Shown here in pieces: positions 52,618 through 60,938 of a stretch of DNA of 64,000 nucleotides. This DNA is from Thalassobius sp050633445 (lineage in GTDB: Bacteria; Pseudomonadota; Alphaproteobacteria; Rhodobacterales; Rhodobacteraceae): positions 1-64,000 of the forward strand of contig JBOEGN010000029.1 of the NCBI GenBank assembly GCA_050633445.1, given 5' to 3'. Under the pieces are notes generated by a model. The model saw only the letters and a list, made by a program, of their open reading frames with translations, had not been told where the DNA came from and did not search any database. A program made the translations under genes and the position numbers. Within the stretch, counting starts at the first letter, position 1; every line of letters starts with the position of its first letter.

Positions 52618-53973
52618 TTACTTTTTGCCGGGGGTGCCGTCGAACTTCTTCTCCAGATCTGTCCAGCAATCGATATAGTCATCCTGCAATGGCGCCTCGT
52701 CGGCGGCAAATGCAGTCAGGTGCTGCGGGAACCGGGTCTCGAACATAAAGGACATGGTGTTGTCCAGCTTGTCCGGCCCAAGGTTCGAATTCGAGGCCCC
52801 CTCGAACGCGTTCTTATCCGGGCCATGCGGCAGCATCATGTTATGCAGGCTCATCCCGCCGGGGACAAACCCCTGGGGTTTGGCGTCGTACTGACCATAG
52901 ATGTTGCCCATCAGCTCGGACATGATGTTCTTGTGATACCACGGCGGGCGGAAGGTATCCTCGGCCACCAGCCAGCGTTCGCGGAACAGGACAAAGTCGA
53001 TATTTGCCGTACCTGGCTGCCCCGAGGGCGCAGTCAGCACGGTGAAAATCGAGGGGTCCGGGTGGTCGAACAGGATCGCGCCGACCGGGCAATAGGTGCG
53101 CAGGTCGTATTTGTAGGGGGCATAGTTGCCATGCCAGGCAACCACATCCAGCGGCGATTGGCCGATCTCGGACGTATGAAACTGCCCGCACCATTTCACG
53201 GTGATCTTCGAGGGCACTTCTTTGTCCTCATAGGCCGCAACAGGGGCCTTGAAATCACGCGGGTTGGCCATGCAGTTGGCGCCGATCGGGCCACGCCCCG
53301 GCAGCTCGAATTTCTGACCATAGTTTTCGCAGACGAAGCCACGGCAGGGGCCTTCCAGAACCTCGACCTTATAGACCAGACCACGCGGGAGGATGGCGAT
53401 TTCCTTGGGTTCCACGTCGATGATGCCCAGCTCGGTGAAAAACCGCAGGCGGCCTTCTTGCGGGACCACCAACAGCTCGCTATCAGCCGAGAAGAAATAC
53501 TCGTCCTCCATCGAATCCGTCACCAGATAGATATGGCTGGCCATGCCGACCTGAGTGTTCACGTCGCCGGCGGTGGTCATGGTGCGCATCCCGGTCAGCC
53601 AGGTCAGGCCTTCGTCGGAATGCGGCACGGCGTCCCATCGATACTGGCCCAGGCTGGTGACATCCGGGTCCACGCAGGGCGCGGATTTCCAATAGGGCAG
53701 GTCGATCTTGGTATAGCGGTGCGAGTGTTTCACGCTGGGGCGGATACGATAGCACCAGGTCCGCTCGGGCGGGTTCGCGGTGAAGGCTGTTCCCGACAGC
53801 TGTTCGCCATAAAGCCCATAGTTACATTTCTGAGGGCTGTTCATCCCCTGCGGCAGGGCGCCGGGCAGGGCCTCGGTTTCGAAATCATTGCCAAAGCCGG
53901 GCATGTAGCCGGGCGTCGTGCCCACATCGGTCGGAGCCTGCACATAGGCCTCGGGCGGTGTCTGGTGATTCAT
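52618..53973 (-). CDS. hmgA: Homogentisate 1,2-dioxygenase
   Basis: Opens the aromatic ring of homogentisate to maleylacetoacetate. 451 aa, matching the family (430-450). N-terminal GYMPGFGNDFETEALPGALP is diagnostic; the iron ligands lie in RPPWYHKNIMSELMG (His and Glu) and SLHNMMLPHGPD (His). First gene of the minus-strand homogentisate operon, divergent from a MarR gene. A maleylacetoacetate isomerase gene is not in this operon; the GST at 11509 is far away and not evidently linked. Confidence 0.97.
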   Translation of the reverse strand: MNHQTPPEAYVQAPTDVGTTPGYMPGFGNDFETEALPGALPQGMNSPQKCNYGLYGEQLSGTAFTANPPERTWCYRIRPSVKHSHRYTKIDLPYWKSAPCVDPDVTSLGQYRWDAVPHSDEGLTWLTGMRTMTTAGDVNTQVGMASHIYLVTDSMEDEYFFSADSELLVVPQEGRLRFFTELGIIDVEPKEIAILPRGLVYKVEVLEGPCRGFVCENYGQKFELPGRGPIGANCMANPRDFKAPVAAYEDKEVPSKITVKWCGQFHTSEIGQSPLDVVAWHGNYAPYKYDLRTYCPVGAILFDHPDPSIFTVLTAPSGQPGTANIDFVLFRERWLVAEDTFRPPWYHKNIMSELMGNIYGQYDAKPQGFVPGGMSLHNMMLPHGPDKNAFEGASNSNLGPDKLDNTMSFMFETRFPQHLTAFAADEAPLQDDYIDCWTDLEKKFDGTPGKK

Positions 53974-54005
53974 GGCGCGTCTCCTCTATCGTTGCAGCGT
54001 TAATG

Positions 54006-54026
54006 GTTGTTTTTGTAACTAACAAC
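54006..54026. promoter_or_regulatory. Putative MarR operator between hmgA and marR
   Basis: GTTGTT (54006-54011) and AACAAC (54021-54026) form an inverted repeat with 9 bp between. It is in the 69-bp divergent region, typical for a MarR-type site controlling both genes. Confidence 0.55.
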
Positions 54027-54042
54027 GGGTAGAGCTAGACAA

Positions 54043-54480
54043 ATGACAGAAAATGATAAGTTTCCGCTGCAACAATTCCTGCCTTACCTGCTGAATCAGG
54101 CCGCCGAAGAAAGCAGTCTAGAGTTTCAGAAGGCGTATAAAGATCGCTACGGGATGCTGCGGACAGAATGGCGGGTGCTGTTCCATCTGGGGATTTACGG
54201 CCGGATGACGGCCAAAGACATCGGCCAGCGTTCAAAAATGCACAAAACCAAAATCAGTCGCGCCGTGCAGCGATTGGCGCAGCGACGTTTTCTGACGCGC
54301 ACACAGGACGACGGTGACAGGCGGCTCGAGCATTTGGATCTGACGCCCGCTGGCCGCACCGCCTATTTGGATCTCCGAGAGATCGCAGTGGACTATGATG
54401 TAAAGCTGTCTTCGATCCTGACGAAAGAGGAAAACGTGGTCTTGCGTCAGGCGCTGGTCAAACTGGCCCGGATGGGCTGA
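54043..54480 (+). CDS. MarR family transcriptional regulator
   Basis: A 145-aa winged-helix regulator. The recognition region is MTAKDIGQRSKMHKTKISRAVQRLAQRRFL near residues 50-80, then the wing DDGDRRLEHLDLT. Divergently placed to hmgA, so it likely represses the homogentisate operon and responds to an aromatic acid such as homogentisate. Converges with the MipZ gene. Confidence 0.9.
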   Translation: MTENDKFPLQQFLPYLLNQAAEESSLEFQKAYKDRYGMLRTEWRVLFHLGIYGRMTAKDIGQRSKMHKTKISRAVQRLAQRRFLTRTQDDGDRRLEHLDLTPAGRTAYLDLREIAVDYDVKLSSILTKEENVVLRQALVKLARMG

Positions 54481-54486
54481 GCCGGA

Positions 54487-55296
54487 TCAGAAGTTAACCT
54501 CGACATCCGGCAGGTCCAGCGATTTGATCAGGTCGCGCAGCTCTTGCCGGGCCGCCACATTCGAGATGTTCAGCTGTTTCACCCCAATGTCGCGCAGGTC
54601 CAGCAGGGTCAGGCCGCGCGGGAACAATTCGCGGAAAATCACACGTTCGTGGAACCCGGGGGCAACACGGAAACCGATGCGTTTGGCCAAAGCGTCCAGC
54701 GCCTTTTCCATCTTTTCCTTGTTCACCATGTTCTGCGCACCCAGACGGTTGCGCAGGACGACCCAGTCGATGGGTTTCAGCCCCGCTTGGGCCCGCAATT
54801 GCCGTGCGTTCCAGACCATCTCGGAATAGACCGAGGGGCCTTCGATTTTGCGGCCCTCGTTGTCCACATGGGCCAGCAGGTCGAAATCAACAAAACTGTC
54901 GTTCAACGGCGTGACCAAGGTATCGGCCAGCGAATGCGCCACCTGGCTCAGGCGGGTATGAGACCCAGGGCAGTCGATCAGAATGAAGTCATTGTCCGGC
55001 TCGACCGCAGCGATGGCTTTGGACAGGCGGTGGTCATACGGGTTCTCGCCGGGTTTCAGCTGTTCCTGATCCACGGGGGGCAGATCATGGTACGTGGGGC
55101 TGGGCAGTTCCAGCCCGGCGTCGCTTAGAAACTTGTGACGATTGTCGACATACCGCGCAAAGGTTTTCTGTCGCAAATCCAGATCCAGCACGGCGACATT
55201 CTTGCCCATCCGCGCCAGTGCCGTTGCCACATGCATCGAGACCGTGGATTTTCCGGCTCCACCCTTTTCGTTTCCGACGACAATGATATGCGCCAT
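54487..55296 (-). CDS. mipZ: Division-plane positioning ATPase MipZ
   Basis: ParA/MinD-superfamily ATPase, 269 aa, which gradients from the chromosome origin and inhibits FtsZ ring formation away from midcell in alphaproteobacteria. Deviant Walker A NEKGGAGKSTVSMHVA near residue 8, switch I-like DLDLRQKTFARYVDNR, Walker B ILIDCPGSH. These residues and the C-terminal LDLRDIGVKQLNISNVAARQEL are MipZ-specific rather than ParA-specific. Monocistronic, separated from rpmE by a strong bidirectional terminator. Confidence 0.93.
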   Translation of the reverse strand: MAHIIVVGNEKGGAGKSTVSMHVATALARMGKNVAVLDLDLRQKTFARYVDNRHKFLSDAGLELPSPTYHDLPPVDQEQLKPGENPYDHRLSKAIAAVEPDNDFILIDCPGSHTRLSQVAHSLADTLVTPLNDSFVDFDLLAHVDNEGRKIEGPSVYSEMVWNARQLRAQAGLKPIDWVVLRNRLGAQNMVNKEKMEKALDALAKRIGFRVAPGFHERVIFRELFPRGLTLLDLRDIGVKQLNISNVAARQELRDLIKSLDLPDVEVNF

Positions 55297-55457
55297 TCGC
55301 CCTTATCCCGCTATACTTGCCTTGTTTTCGTTCTACGGCCACAGGATATTGTGGTCGGCGCGAATTTTCAAAGCTTTGTTACCCTATTAGAGGTCATCCT
55401 TCGCATCTGTGGCGCGATTTTGGAAGAGCCAAGCCGCATCCGGCCCCCTGAAAACAA

Positions 55458-55483
55458 AAAACCCCGCCAAAAGGCGGGGTTTT
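55458..55483 (-). terminator. Bidirectional Rho-independent terminator after rpmE
   Basis: An 11-bp perfect stem (AAAACCCCGCC 55458-55468, GGCGGGGTTTT 55473-55483) with an AAAA loop. On the minus strand TTTTTTGTTTT follows, so it ends the rplS-rpmE transcript. Confidence 0.93.
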
Positions 55484-55506
55484 CAACAATGCGCAGGGCA
55501 GTAGGC

Positions 55507-55728
55507 TTAGAAGCCCAGGCCAGCGTATTTGCTTTTGAACTTCGACACACGGCCGCCAGCGTCCATCAAACGCGAGGTGCCACCGGTCCAGGCGGGGTGC
55601 ACGCTGGGGTCGATGTCCAGGGCCAGCTGGTCGCCTTCTGCACCCCAAGTGGAGCGCATGGTGACAACGGTGCCGTCGGTCATTTTCACTTCGATGAAGT
55701 GATAGTCGGGGTGGATGCCATCTTTCAT
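55507..55728 (-). CDS. rpmE: 50S ribosomal protein L31
   Basis: Ribosomal protein bL31, 73 aa. MKDGIHPDYHFIEVKMTDG is the family opening, and no CxxC zinc pair is present, so it is the non-zinc (C-minus) form. ATG at 55728 is preferred to the TTG one codon upstream because AAGGAA lies at proper distance. Co-oriented with rplS 11 bp upstream. Confidence 0.95.
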   Translation of the reverse strand: MKDGIHPDYHFIEVKMTDGTVVTMRSTWGAEGDQLALDIDPSVHPAWTGGTSRLMDAGGRVSKFKSKYAGLGF

Positions 55729-55739
55729 CAATCCGTTCC

Positions 55740-56123
55740 TTATGCTTCGGCGCCGGCTTTGGGCTTGTAGTTGGTGACTTCTGCGATACGGGCCGATTTA
55801 CCACGGCGGGTACGCAGGTAGTACAGTTTGGCGCGACGAACGCGACCACGACGAATAACAGTGATGTTGTCGATGTTGGTCGAGAACAGCGGGAACACAC
55901 GTTCCACGCCTTCGCCAAAAGAAATCTTGCGAACGGTGAACGAACCGGCGATGCCGTTGCCGTTTTTACGGCTGATGCAGACACCTTCGTAGTCCTGCAC
56001 ACGGGTGCGCGAGCCTTCGGTCACCTTATAGCCGACACGAATGGTGTCGCCGGCTTTGAAATCGGGGATGCTTTTCCCCAGGGCGGCAACTTGTTCCGCC
56101 TCTAGTTGTGCGATCAGATCCAT
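55740..56123 (-). CDS. rplS: 50S ribosomal protein L19
   Basis: Ribosomal protein bL19, 127 aa, with the conserved FKAGDTIRVGYKVTEGSRTRVQDYEGVCI, then GVERVFPLFSTNIDNI and RRGRVRRAKLYYLR. It lies at the 30S/50S interface. Part of the conserved rpsP-rimM-trmD-rplS order, separated from trmD by a 280-bp spacer that carries a candidate small gene. Confidence 0.97.
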   Translation of the reverse strand: MDLIAQLEAEQVAALGKSIPDFKAGDTIRVGYKVTEGSRTRVQDYEGVCISRKNGNGIAGSFTVRKISFGEGVERVFPLFSTNIDNITVIRRGRVRRAKLYYLRTRRGKSARIAEVTNYKPKAGAEA

Positions 56124-56175
56124 CGCTTTGCTCCTAACTATGCTTGCGGTTGATCCGCAAAGGTCTGTGACATCC

Positions 56176-56280
56176 TCAGAGCTCTTGTTCTTCGTCCGGG
56201 TCCGCCTTGGCGCCCGACAGAGTGTTCAGGTCGTCTTTCTTTGAAAACTGTTGGGGATCGTCAAAGGACACCGAAGACAT
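56176..56280 (-). CDS. Candidate small protein between trmD and rplS, unknown function
   Basis: A 34-codon frame in the trmD-rplS spacer. It is strongly acidic at its end (ADPDEEQEL) and its third positions are mainly G or C, like the neighbouring genes. The same frame stays open upstream to 56394, but ATG at 56280 gives the compact MSSVSFDDPQQFSKK start. No strong ribosome site is seen. It might be a real small protein or chance; I do not recognise it. Confidence 0.3.
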   Translation of the reverse strand: MSSVSFDDPQQFSKKDDLNTLSGAKADPDEEQEL

Positions 56281-56407
56281 ATCCAAATACCCAACAGGCC
56301 CGCAGGCCGATTCCGACCGCGAACGGGCGGTGTATAGGGACAGATCGCGTTGCAGGCAAGGGGTTTGTGAGGCGTCAGCCTGTGGTTCGGCCAAAGATCG
56401 GGGTGGA

Positions 56408-57253
56408 TCAGTTCTGGGTCGTTTTTTCCTGATACTCGGCCCACATGTCGGGACGGCGCTCGCGGGTGATCTCCTCGGCCATGTCCTGACGCCATTGGGC
56501 GACTTTGCCGTGGTGGCCGGACATCAGCACGTCGGGGATTTCGCGGCCCATCCATTCTGCCGGGCGGGTGTATTGCGGATGCTCCAGCAACCCGTTGGAA
56601 TGGCTCTCGTCCTCGATGCTGTCGGCATTGCCGAGAACCGAGGGCAGCAGCCGCACTGTGGCATCAATCATGGCTTGGGCGGCGATTTCGCCTCCGGTCA
56701 TGACGAAATCACCCAGCGAAACCTCCATGATGCCATAGTGATCCAGCACCCGCTGGTCGACGCCTTCGAAGCGGCCGCACAACATCGTCACCCCATCGCA
56801 TTTGGACCAAGCGCGCGCCATTTTCTGATCAAAGCGCCGACCACGCGGGGACAGATAGACCAGCGGCCAGGTACCGCGGGCGCCCTGCATTGTCTGTTCG
56901 ATCGCGGCACCCAGAACATCCGGGCGCAGCACCATGCCCGCGCCACCGCCCGCAGGGGTGTCATCGACATTGCGGTGTTTGCCCACGCCAAAGTCACGCA
57001 GATCGGTGGTTTCCAGCTGCCATTTACCGTCTTTTAGGGCTTTGCCAGTTAGGCTTTCGCCCAATACCCCAGGAAAGGCCTGCGGGAACAGAGTGATCAC
57101 CCGCGCGCTCCAGACGCCGGCCAACTGGGCGCTCTCGCTCATCAGGTCCTGAGGTTTCGCGCTGGCACGGATGGATTTCCGGCCATGCGATTTGTTGCCA
57201 AGGGAATTCCCGCCGTGGGACAGGCTGCCATGCGATTTGGGTGTCTGTGTCAT
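56408..57253 (-). CDS. trmD: tRNA (guanosine(37)-N1)-methyltransferase
   Basis: Methylates G37 next to the anticodon using S-adenosylmethionine, with a SPOUT-type knot. 281 aa with an extra N-terminal arm of about 40 residues rich in Ser/His/Lys (SHGSLSHGGNSLGNKSHGRK). Then come the conserved ARVITLFPQAFPGVLGESLTGKAL, LCGRFEGVDQRVLDHYG, EVSLGDFVMTGGE and the C-terminal helix. The arm could be an over-long start, but the frame has no better internal start with a ribosome site apart from one near MSESAQLAG (about residue 38). Confidence 0.95.
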   Translation of the reverse strand: MTQTPKSHGSLSHGGNSLGNKSHGRKSIRASAKPQDLMSESAQLAGVWSARVITLFPQAFPGVLGESLTGKALKDGKWQLETTDLRDFGVGKHRNVDDTPAGGGAGMVLRPDVLGAAIEQTMQGARGTWPLVYLSPRGRRFDQKMARAWSKCDGVTMLCGRFEGVDQRVLDHYGIMEVSLGDFVMTGGEIAAQAMIDATVRLLPSVLGNADSIEDESHSNGLLEHPQYTRPAEWMGREIPDVLMSGHHGKVAQWRQDMAEEITRERRPDMWAEYQEKTTQN

Positions 57254-57312
57254 GGCGAGGGTCTAGCGCGTTCTGGTCGGCATCGCAAAGGGCAGTTTTG
57301 CGCGCTGCGCTG

Positions 57313-57756
57313 TCAGTCTCGCGAATGCGGGTCGTCCTCGTTTGATGGCATGTCCTTGAGTGCCGAGAGTGTCTGGTCCAGAACGGCGTCCAGCTCGGCC
57401 CGTTCGGGGGTCCAGCGATACCGCCAAAGCCCCAGCCCCGTGGCGGCCCCGCCCATCACCAACGTTGCCCAAACGGGAATGGGCAAGCTGCCCGTGACCA
57501 TAGCGACCCCGCGCCCCACAGCAAACAACCCCGAGGCCAGAGCGCCATGCAGGATCAACGCAGCGACAACCGAAAGGGCCAGGGCGCTGGTGTCGTCGGG
57601 CAAAGGGCGGGTTTTCAGGATCAGAACTGCGAACAATGCCGCGAAAACCGGAACAGCGGACCATGATACAGCGCTGGCCCCCGCCAGAATGGGCGCGGCG
57701 TACAAAGGAACGGCATACAGAAGGATGCCCGAGGTGGAGTATTTCTCAAAAGCCAT
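57313..57756 (-). CDS. Hypothetical membrane protein
   Basis: A 147-aa protein with four predicted hydrophobic segments (for example LLYAVPLYAAPILAGASAVSW, VPVFAALFAVLIL, LALSVVAALILHGALA, WATLVMGGAATGLGLW) and an acidic cytoplasmic tail. It lies between rimM and trmD in the same direction. I do not recognise the family. High third-position G/C and intact framing support it as real. Confidence 0.65.
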   Translation of the reverse strand: MAFEKYSTSGILLYAVPLYAAPILAGASAVSWSAVPVFAALFAVLILKTRPLPDDTSALALSVVAALILHGALASGLFAVGRGVAMVTGSLPIPVWATLVMGGAATGLGLWRYRWTPERAELDAVLDQTLSALKDMPSNEDDPHSRD

Positions 57757-57815
57757 GAGGGCAGCTTACCACCGCGCAGCCTTTGGCCCGAGTGACAAAG
57801 CTTGTCATGCAGGGG

Positions 57816-58334
57816 CTATTCGGGGAACAATCCCTCGGGCGGGTCGGCGATTATGCGGCGGGCGGTCATATCGACGGTCGGAACAGCCGCGCGGGTAAAG
57901 GGCAGCAGCACGGTCGAGCTCATCCCCGAAGCATGAATTTCCAGCAAGTCGCCAGCGCCGTGATTCTGCACGGATTTGACCTTGCCCAGAAGGGTGCCGC
58001 CTGTATCGAAAACCTCGATGCCGATCAGATCAGCGTGATAAAACTCATCATCCGGCAAGGATGGCAGGCGCGAGCGCAGGACGTATAGGTTGACGCCCTT
58101 CAGCGCGTCCGCCTCTTCCTTGGTTGAAACCGACGGGATACGCACCGACAGGCCGTTCTTGATGGGTTGGATGATGCCGATTTCAAAGGACTGGCTGCCA
58201 TCTTCGGTCACCAGGGGATTGTAATCCTCGATCGCTTCGGGATCAGAGGTAAAGCTTTTCAGCCGCACCTCACCCCTGACGCCAAAGGCACCGGCGATGG
58301 TGGCTACACAGATCAGCTCGTCTGGCTCGCTCAT
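57816..58334 (-). CDS. rimM: Ribosome maturation factor RimM
   Basis: Assembly factor for the 30S subunit head, 172 aa. N-terminal RimM domain with ICVATIAGAFGVRGEVRLKSFTSDPEAI and the C-terminal PRC-barrel (DEFYHADLIGIEVFDTGGTLLGKVKSVQNHGAGDLLEI). AAAGGAG precedes the start. Member of the conserved rpsP-rimM-trmD-rplS run. Confidence 0.95.
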   Translation of the reverse strand: MSEPDELICVATIAGAFGVRGEVRLKSFTSDPEAIEDYNPLVTEDGSQSFEIGIIQPIKNGLSVRIPSVSTKEEADALKGVNLYVLRSRLPSLPDDEFYHADLIGIEVFDTGGTLLGKVKSVQNHGAGDLLEIHASGMSSTVLLPFTRAAVPTVDMTARRIIADPPEGLFPE

Positions 58335-58443
58335 GTTTCCACTCCTTTGGCGGTTTCGGGGTGGTTCTATCTGCTTCGACAGAAGGGAGCAATCGTCGGA
58401 TCACTCACGGGCATCTGCGCAGACTGTGCCACGCCCAAGCGCA

Positions 58444-58477
58444 ACGCAAAAAGGGCGCCGCACATGCGACGCCCTTT
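58444..58477 (-). terminator. Terminator/attenuator hairpin between rpsP and rimM
   Basis: A stem of 12 positions with one mismatch (58450-58461 with 58466-58477), ACAT loop, followed on the minus strand by TTTTTGCG. It should lower rimM/trmD expression relative to rpsP. Confidence 0.8.
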
Positions 58478-58508
58478 CGCGAAGTCGGATCGTCCTAAGA
58501 CGCGCGAC

Positions 58509-58883
58509 TTATTCTTCGGCAGGGGCTTCTGCGGCTTCGGCAGCTTCAGCAGCCTTGGCGGCTTTCTCTTCTGCGCGATCCTGAGCTTTCTTGCCGGGAA
58601 CAGCTTTCTTGGGGTTGCTGCGCTCTTTTTTCTCGATGGCGCCAGCGGCTTCCAGGAAGCGAGCAACACGATCGGTGGGCTGAGCGCCCTTGTCCAGCCA
58701 GTGCTGAACGCGTTCCATATCCAGCTTCACACGCTCTTCGCTGTCTTTGGGCAGCAGCGGGTTGTAGGTGCCCAGTTTTTCGATGAAACGGCCATCACGC
58801 GGCATGCGGCTGTCAGCAGCAACAACACGGTAGAAGGGGCGTTTTTTCGAGCCACCACGGGCCAGACGGATTTTCATTGCCAT
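58509..58883 (-). CDS. rpsP: 30S ribosomal protein S16
   Basis: Ribosomal protein bS16, 124 aa. Canonical MKIRLARGGSKKRPFYRVVAADSRMPRDGRFIEKLGTYNP, then a long alpha-proteobacterial C-terminal tail rich in Ala, Glu and Lys (residues 85-124). AAGGAG lies before the start. The tail is longer than in the 80-aa enterobacterial protein but common in Rhodobacterales. Confidence 0.97.
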   Translation of the reverse strand: MAMKIRLARGGSKKRPFYRVVAADSRMPRDGRFIEKLGTYNPLLPKDSEERVKLDMERVQHWLDKGAQPTDRVARFLEAAGAIEKKERSNPKKAVPGKKAQDRAEEKAAKAAEAAEAAEAPAEE

Positions 58884-58952
58884 TGTTTAGTTCTCCTTAA
58901 AGATGGCGGGAGCCGGTATCGGACCGGCGTGTCCTTGGGTTTCGTGCCAGGG

Positions 58953-59249
58953 TCATTCCTGGTGTTTCTTGTGGTGCTGAATGACTTCAGCGATGATGAA
59001 GTTCAGAAACTTCTTGGCGAAATCGGGGTCCAGATCGGCCCGGTTTGCCAAATCTTCCAGCCGCGCGATTTGCGTGGCCTCGCGATTGGGGTCCGAAGGC
59101 GGCAGGTCATGGCTGGCTTTCAGCTTGCCCACCGCTTGGGTGTGTTTGAACCGTTCGCCCAGCGTGTAGACGAGGATCGCATCCAGACGGTCGATGCTTT
59201 CGCGGTGTTCCTTCAGGATTTCCGCGGCGCGGGTCACAGCGTCAGTCAA
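58953..59249 (-). CDS. Chorismate mutase (AroQ type)
   Basis: All-helical AroQ-class chorismate mutase, 98 aa, turning chorismate into prephenate for phenylalanine and tyrosine synthesis. The pattern HRESIDRLDAILVYTLGERFKHTQAVGKLKASH is characteristic, with a later RLEDLANRADLDPDFAKKFLNFIIAEVIQHH. TTG at 59249, with AAAGGG upstream, is proposed because it overlaps the preceding GNAT stop; GTG at 59237 is possible. No ATG is available. Confidence 0.85.
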   Translation of the reverse strand: MTDAVTRAAEILKEHRESIDRLDAILVYTLGERFKHTQAVGKLKASHDLPPSDPNREATQIARLEDLANRADLDPDFAKKFLNFIIAEVIQHHKKHQE

Positions 59250-59844
59250 TGGGCATCCCTTTCGGTTTGAACAGAGGGTCGGCGTAGTTGGCGATCTCCA
59301 TCTCGATCCCGTTGGCCAGCTGGCTGCCTGCCAGTTGATCGGGCGCGGGGTGGCGATACACGATGTCATGGCCGTCAACGGTGGTGGCGGACTTATCGCG
59401 CTGGGCGCCCAGACGTTCGGCCAGACGGATCGAATCCAAATTCTTGGGGTCCACATAGGACACGGCGGTTTCCCAGCCCATCTGCGTGTACAGATGGTTG
59501 CGGACGGCGTGGGTTGCCTCAAGCGCATAGCCCTTGCCAGCGGTTTCCGGCCAGATGATCCAGGCCAGCTCGGCCTCGGGCCATTTTGCTGGCTGCCAGC
59601 CACCCGCCATGCCCAACGGTTTGTCGGTCACCTTGTCGTGGATCATCCACATGCCAAAGCCACGGATATGCCAGTGGCCGATCTCGGCGGCATACAGCAT
59701 CCAGGTTTCATAGTCGTTCAGCGGCCCGCCCATGAAACGCGCGCGATAGCTGGTGAAGGTCGATTTGAAATTCGGATAATCCTCGGGCTCGGGGCCGCGC
59801 AGGATCAGGCGCTGAGTTTCCAGGACGGGGATATTTTTGGGCAT
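59242..59844 (-). CDS. GNAT family N-acetyltransferase (RimJ/RimL type)
   Basis: GNAT of the RimJ/RimL-like group, 200 aa, opening MPKNIPVLETQRLILRGPEPED. First of three tandem paralogs read in the minus direction toward rpsP. IGHWHIRGFGMWMIHDK and the acetyl-CoA site AGKGYALEA are seen. Its target (ribosomal protein, other protein or small molecule) is unknown. Start and stop overlap neighbours. Confidence 0.88.
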   Translation of the reverse strand: MPKNIPVLETQRLILRGPEPEDYPNFKSTFTSYRARFMGGPLNDYETWMLYAAEIGHWHIRGFGMWMIHDKVTDKPLGMAGGWQPAKWPEAELAWIIWPETAGKGYALEATHAVRNHLYTQMGWETAVSYVDPKNLDSIRLAERLGAQRDKSATTVDGHDIVYRHPAPDQLAGSQLANGIEMEIANYADPLFKPKGMPID

Positions 59845-60383
59845 CAGGCGACTCCCTGTGCGAGCTGCGCGTCAGGTGCGATGTGACGCCAGATTTCGAC
59901 CGTCCCAAAGCGCGGGTGGTCGAGGTGAGTTTCAAAGCGCGCGCCCAAACGACGTGCAACGGCTTGGCTGGCGGCGTTTTCAGGAGCGATCAGACTGATT
60001 GCGGTGTCCCAGCCCAGTGTCTCATAGGCATACTGGCGCAAGGCCGCGCCGCCCTCGGTCGCATAGCCGTTGCCTTGTGCAGCGGGCAGCAGTGTCCAGC
60101 CGATTTCGCGCTCGGGCCAGCCTTCGGGGAACCACAGGCCGATGCGGCCCAGATAGGCTCCCGTGTCCTTAGCCACGGCAGCCCAATAGCCATAGCCCCG
60201 GAACAACCAGTGCCCCATGATCGTGGCCTGCTGGCGCCAGACCTGGTCCGGGCGCATCGGTCCGCCAACAAAACGCGAGGCGTCAGAGGCGTAGAAATCC
60301 AATTCGGCGCGGACATCCTCTTCGCGCGGGGCGCGCAGGATCAGGCGGTCGGTTTCCAGCGTGGGGATGTTCAGCGCGCTCAT
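59844..60383 (-). CDS. GNAT family N-acetyltransferase (RimJ/RimL type)
   Basis: Second tandem GNAT, 179 aa (MSALNIPTLETDRLILRAPREED). It shows the same IMGHWLFRGYGYWAAV stretch and acetyl-CoA loop QGNGYATEGGAAL. It differs from both neighbours at many positions, so the triplication is old. Stop and start are coupled with adjacent genes. Confidence 0.88.
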   Translation of the reverse strand: MSALNIPTLETDRLILRAPREEDVRAELDFYASDASRFVGGPMRPDQVWRQQATIMGHWLFRGYGYWAAVAKDTGAYLGRIGLWFPEGWPEREIGWTLLPAAQGNGYATEGGAALRQYAYETLGWDTAISLIAPENAASQAVARRLGARFETHLDHPRFGTVEIWRHIAPDAQLAQGVA

Positions 60384-60937
60384 GCGTAGGCCTCCACCGA
60401 ACCGTCATTGTCCAGATCGGCCGGACCGGGGTGGCGGTACATCAGGTCTTCGCCCATTTCGACGTTCTGATAGGTGCGTTCGTAGGTGGCACCCAGCCGT
60501 TCGGCCAGCGCGATGGACCGCGTATTGCCCGGCACAATGTTCGAGGTCAGAGTGGTCATGCCCAACCCATCGGGCGCATAGGCCCAGTCGCGAGCGCGTT
60601 GGGCGGCCTCATAGGCGATGCCCTTGCCCTCGAACCCGGCGAAAACCACCCAGCCCAGTTCGGGTTCGGGCCAGCCATGCGGGTTCCAGATGCCGGTGAT
60701 GCCAGCGGCAGCGCCTGAGGATTTGTCCTCTATCGTTAGATAGCCATAGCCGTGCAGCTGCCAGTGGCCGATATTCAGCGCAAACCAGCGCCACGCGTCC
60801 GAGCGATTGTCAGACGCGCCAAACCCCTTGGCCCGGTCCAGATCGCACAGGAAATCCATCAGCGGTTCCGCGTCTTCACGACGCGGACCACGCAGGATCA
60901 GGCGATCAGTTTCCAGGATGGGGGCGTTGGTCAGCAT
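60380..60937 (-). CDS. GNAT family N-acetyltransferase (RimJ/RimL type)
   Basis: Third tandem GNAT, 185 aa (MLTNAPILETDRLILRGPRRED), directly after ffh. NIGHWQLHGYGYLTIEDK and acetyl-CoA loop EGKGIAYEAAQRA present. Overlaps the next GNAT by four bases. The order ffh, GNATs, chorismate mutase, rpsP looks like a fixed housekeeping block. Confidence 0.88.
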   Translation of the reverse strand: MLTNAPILETDRLILRGPRREDAEPLMDFLCDLDRAKGFGASDNRSDAWRWFALNIGHWQLHGYGYLTIEDKSSGAAAGITGIWNPHGWPEPELGWVVFAGFEGKGIAYEAAQRARDWAYAPDGLGMTTLTSNIVPGNTRSIALAERLGATYERTYQNVEMGEDLMYRHPGPADLDNDGSVEAYA

Positions 60938-60938
60938 G

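Noticed and set aside
52534..54003. Long plus-strand open frame across hmgA
   Set aside because: It is antisense to a complete homogentisate dioxygenase with all iron ligands; the long frame follows from codon bias.
54487..55296. MipZ as a plasmid ParA
   Set aside because: The motifs are MipZ-specific, there is no parB or parS next to it, and it stands beside ribosomal genes.
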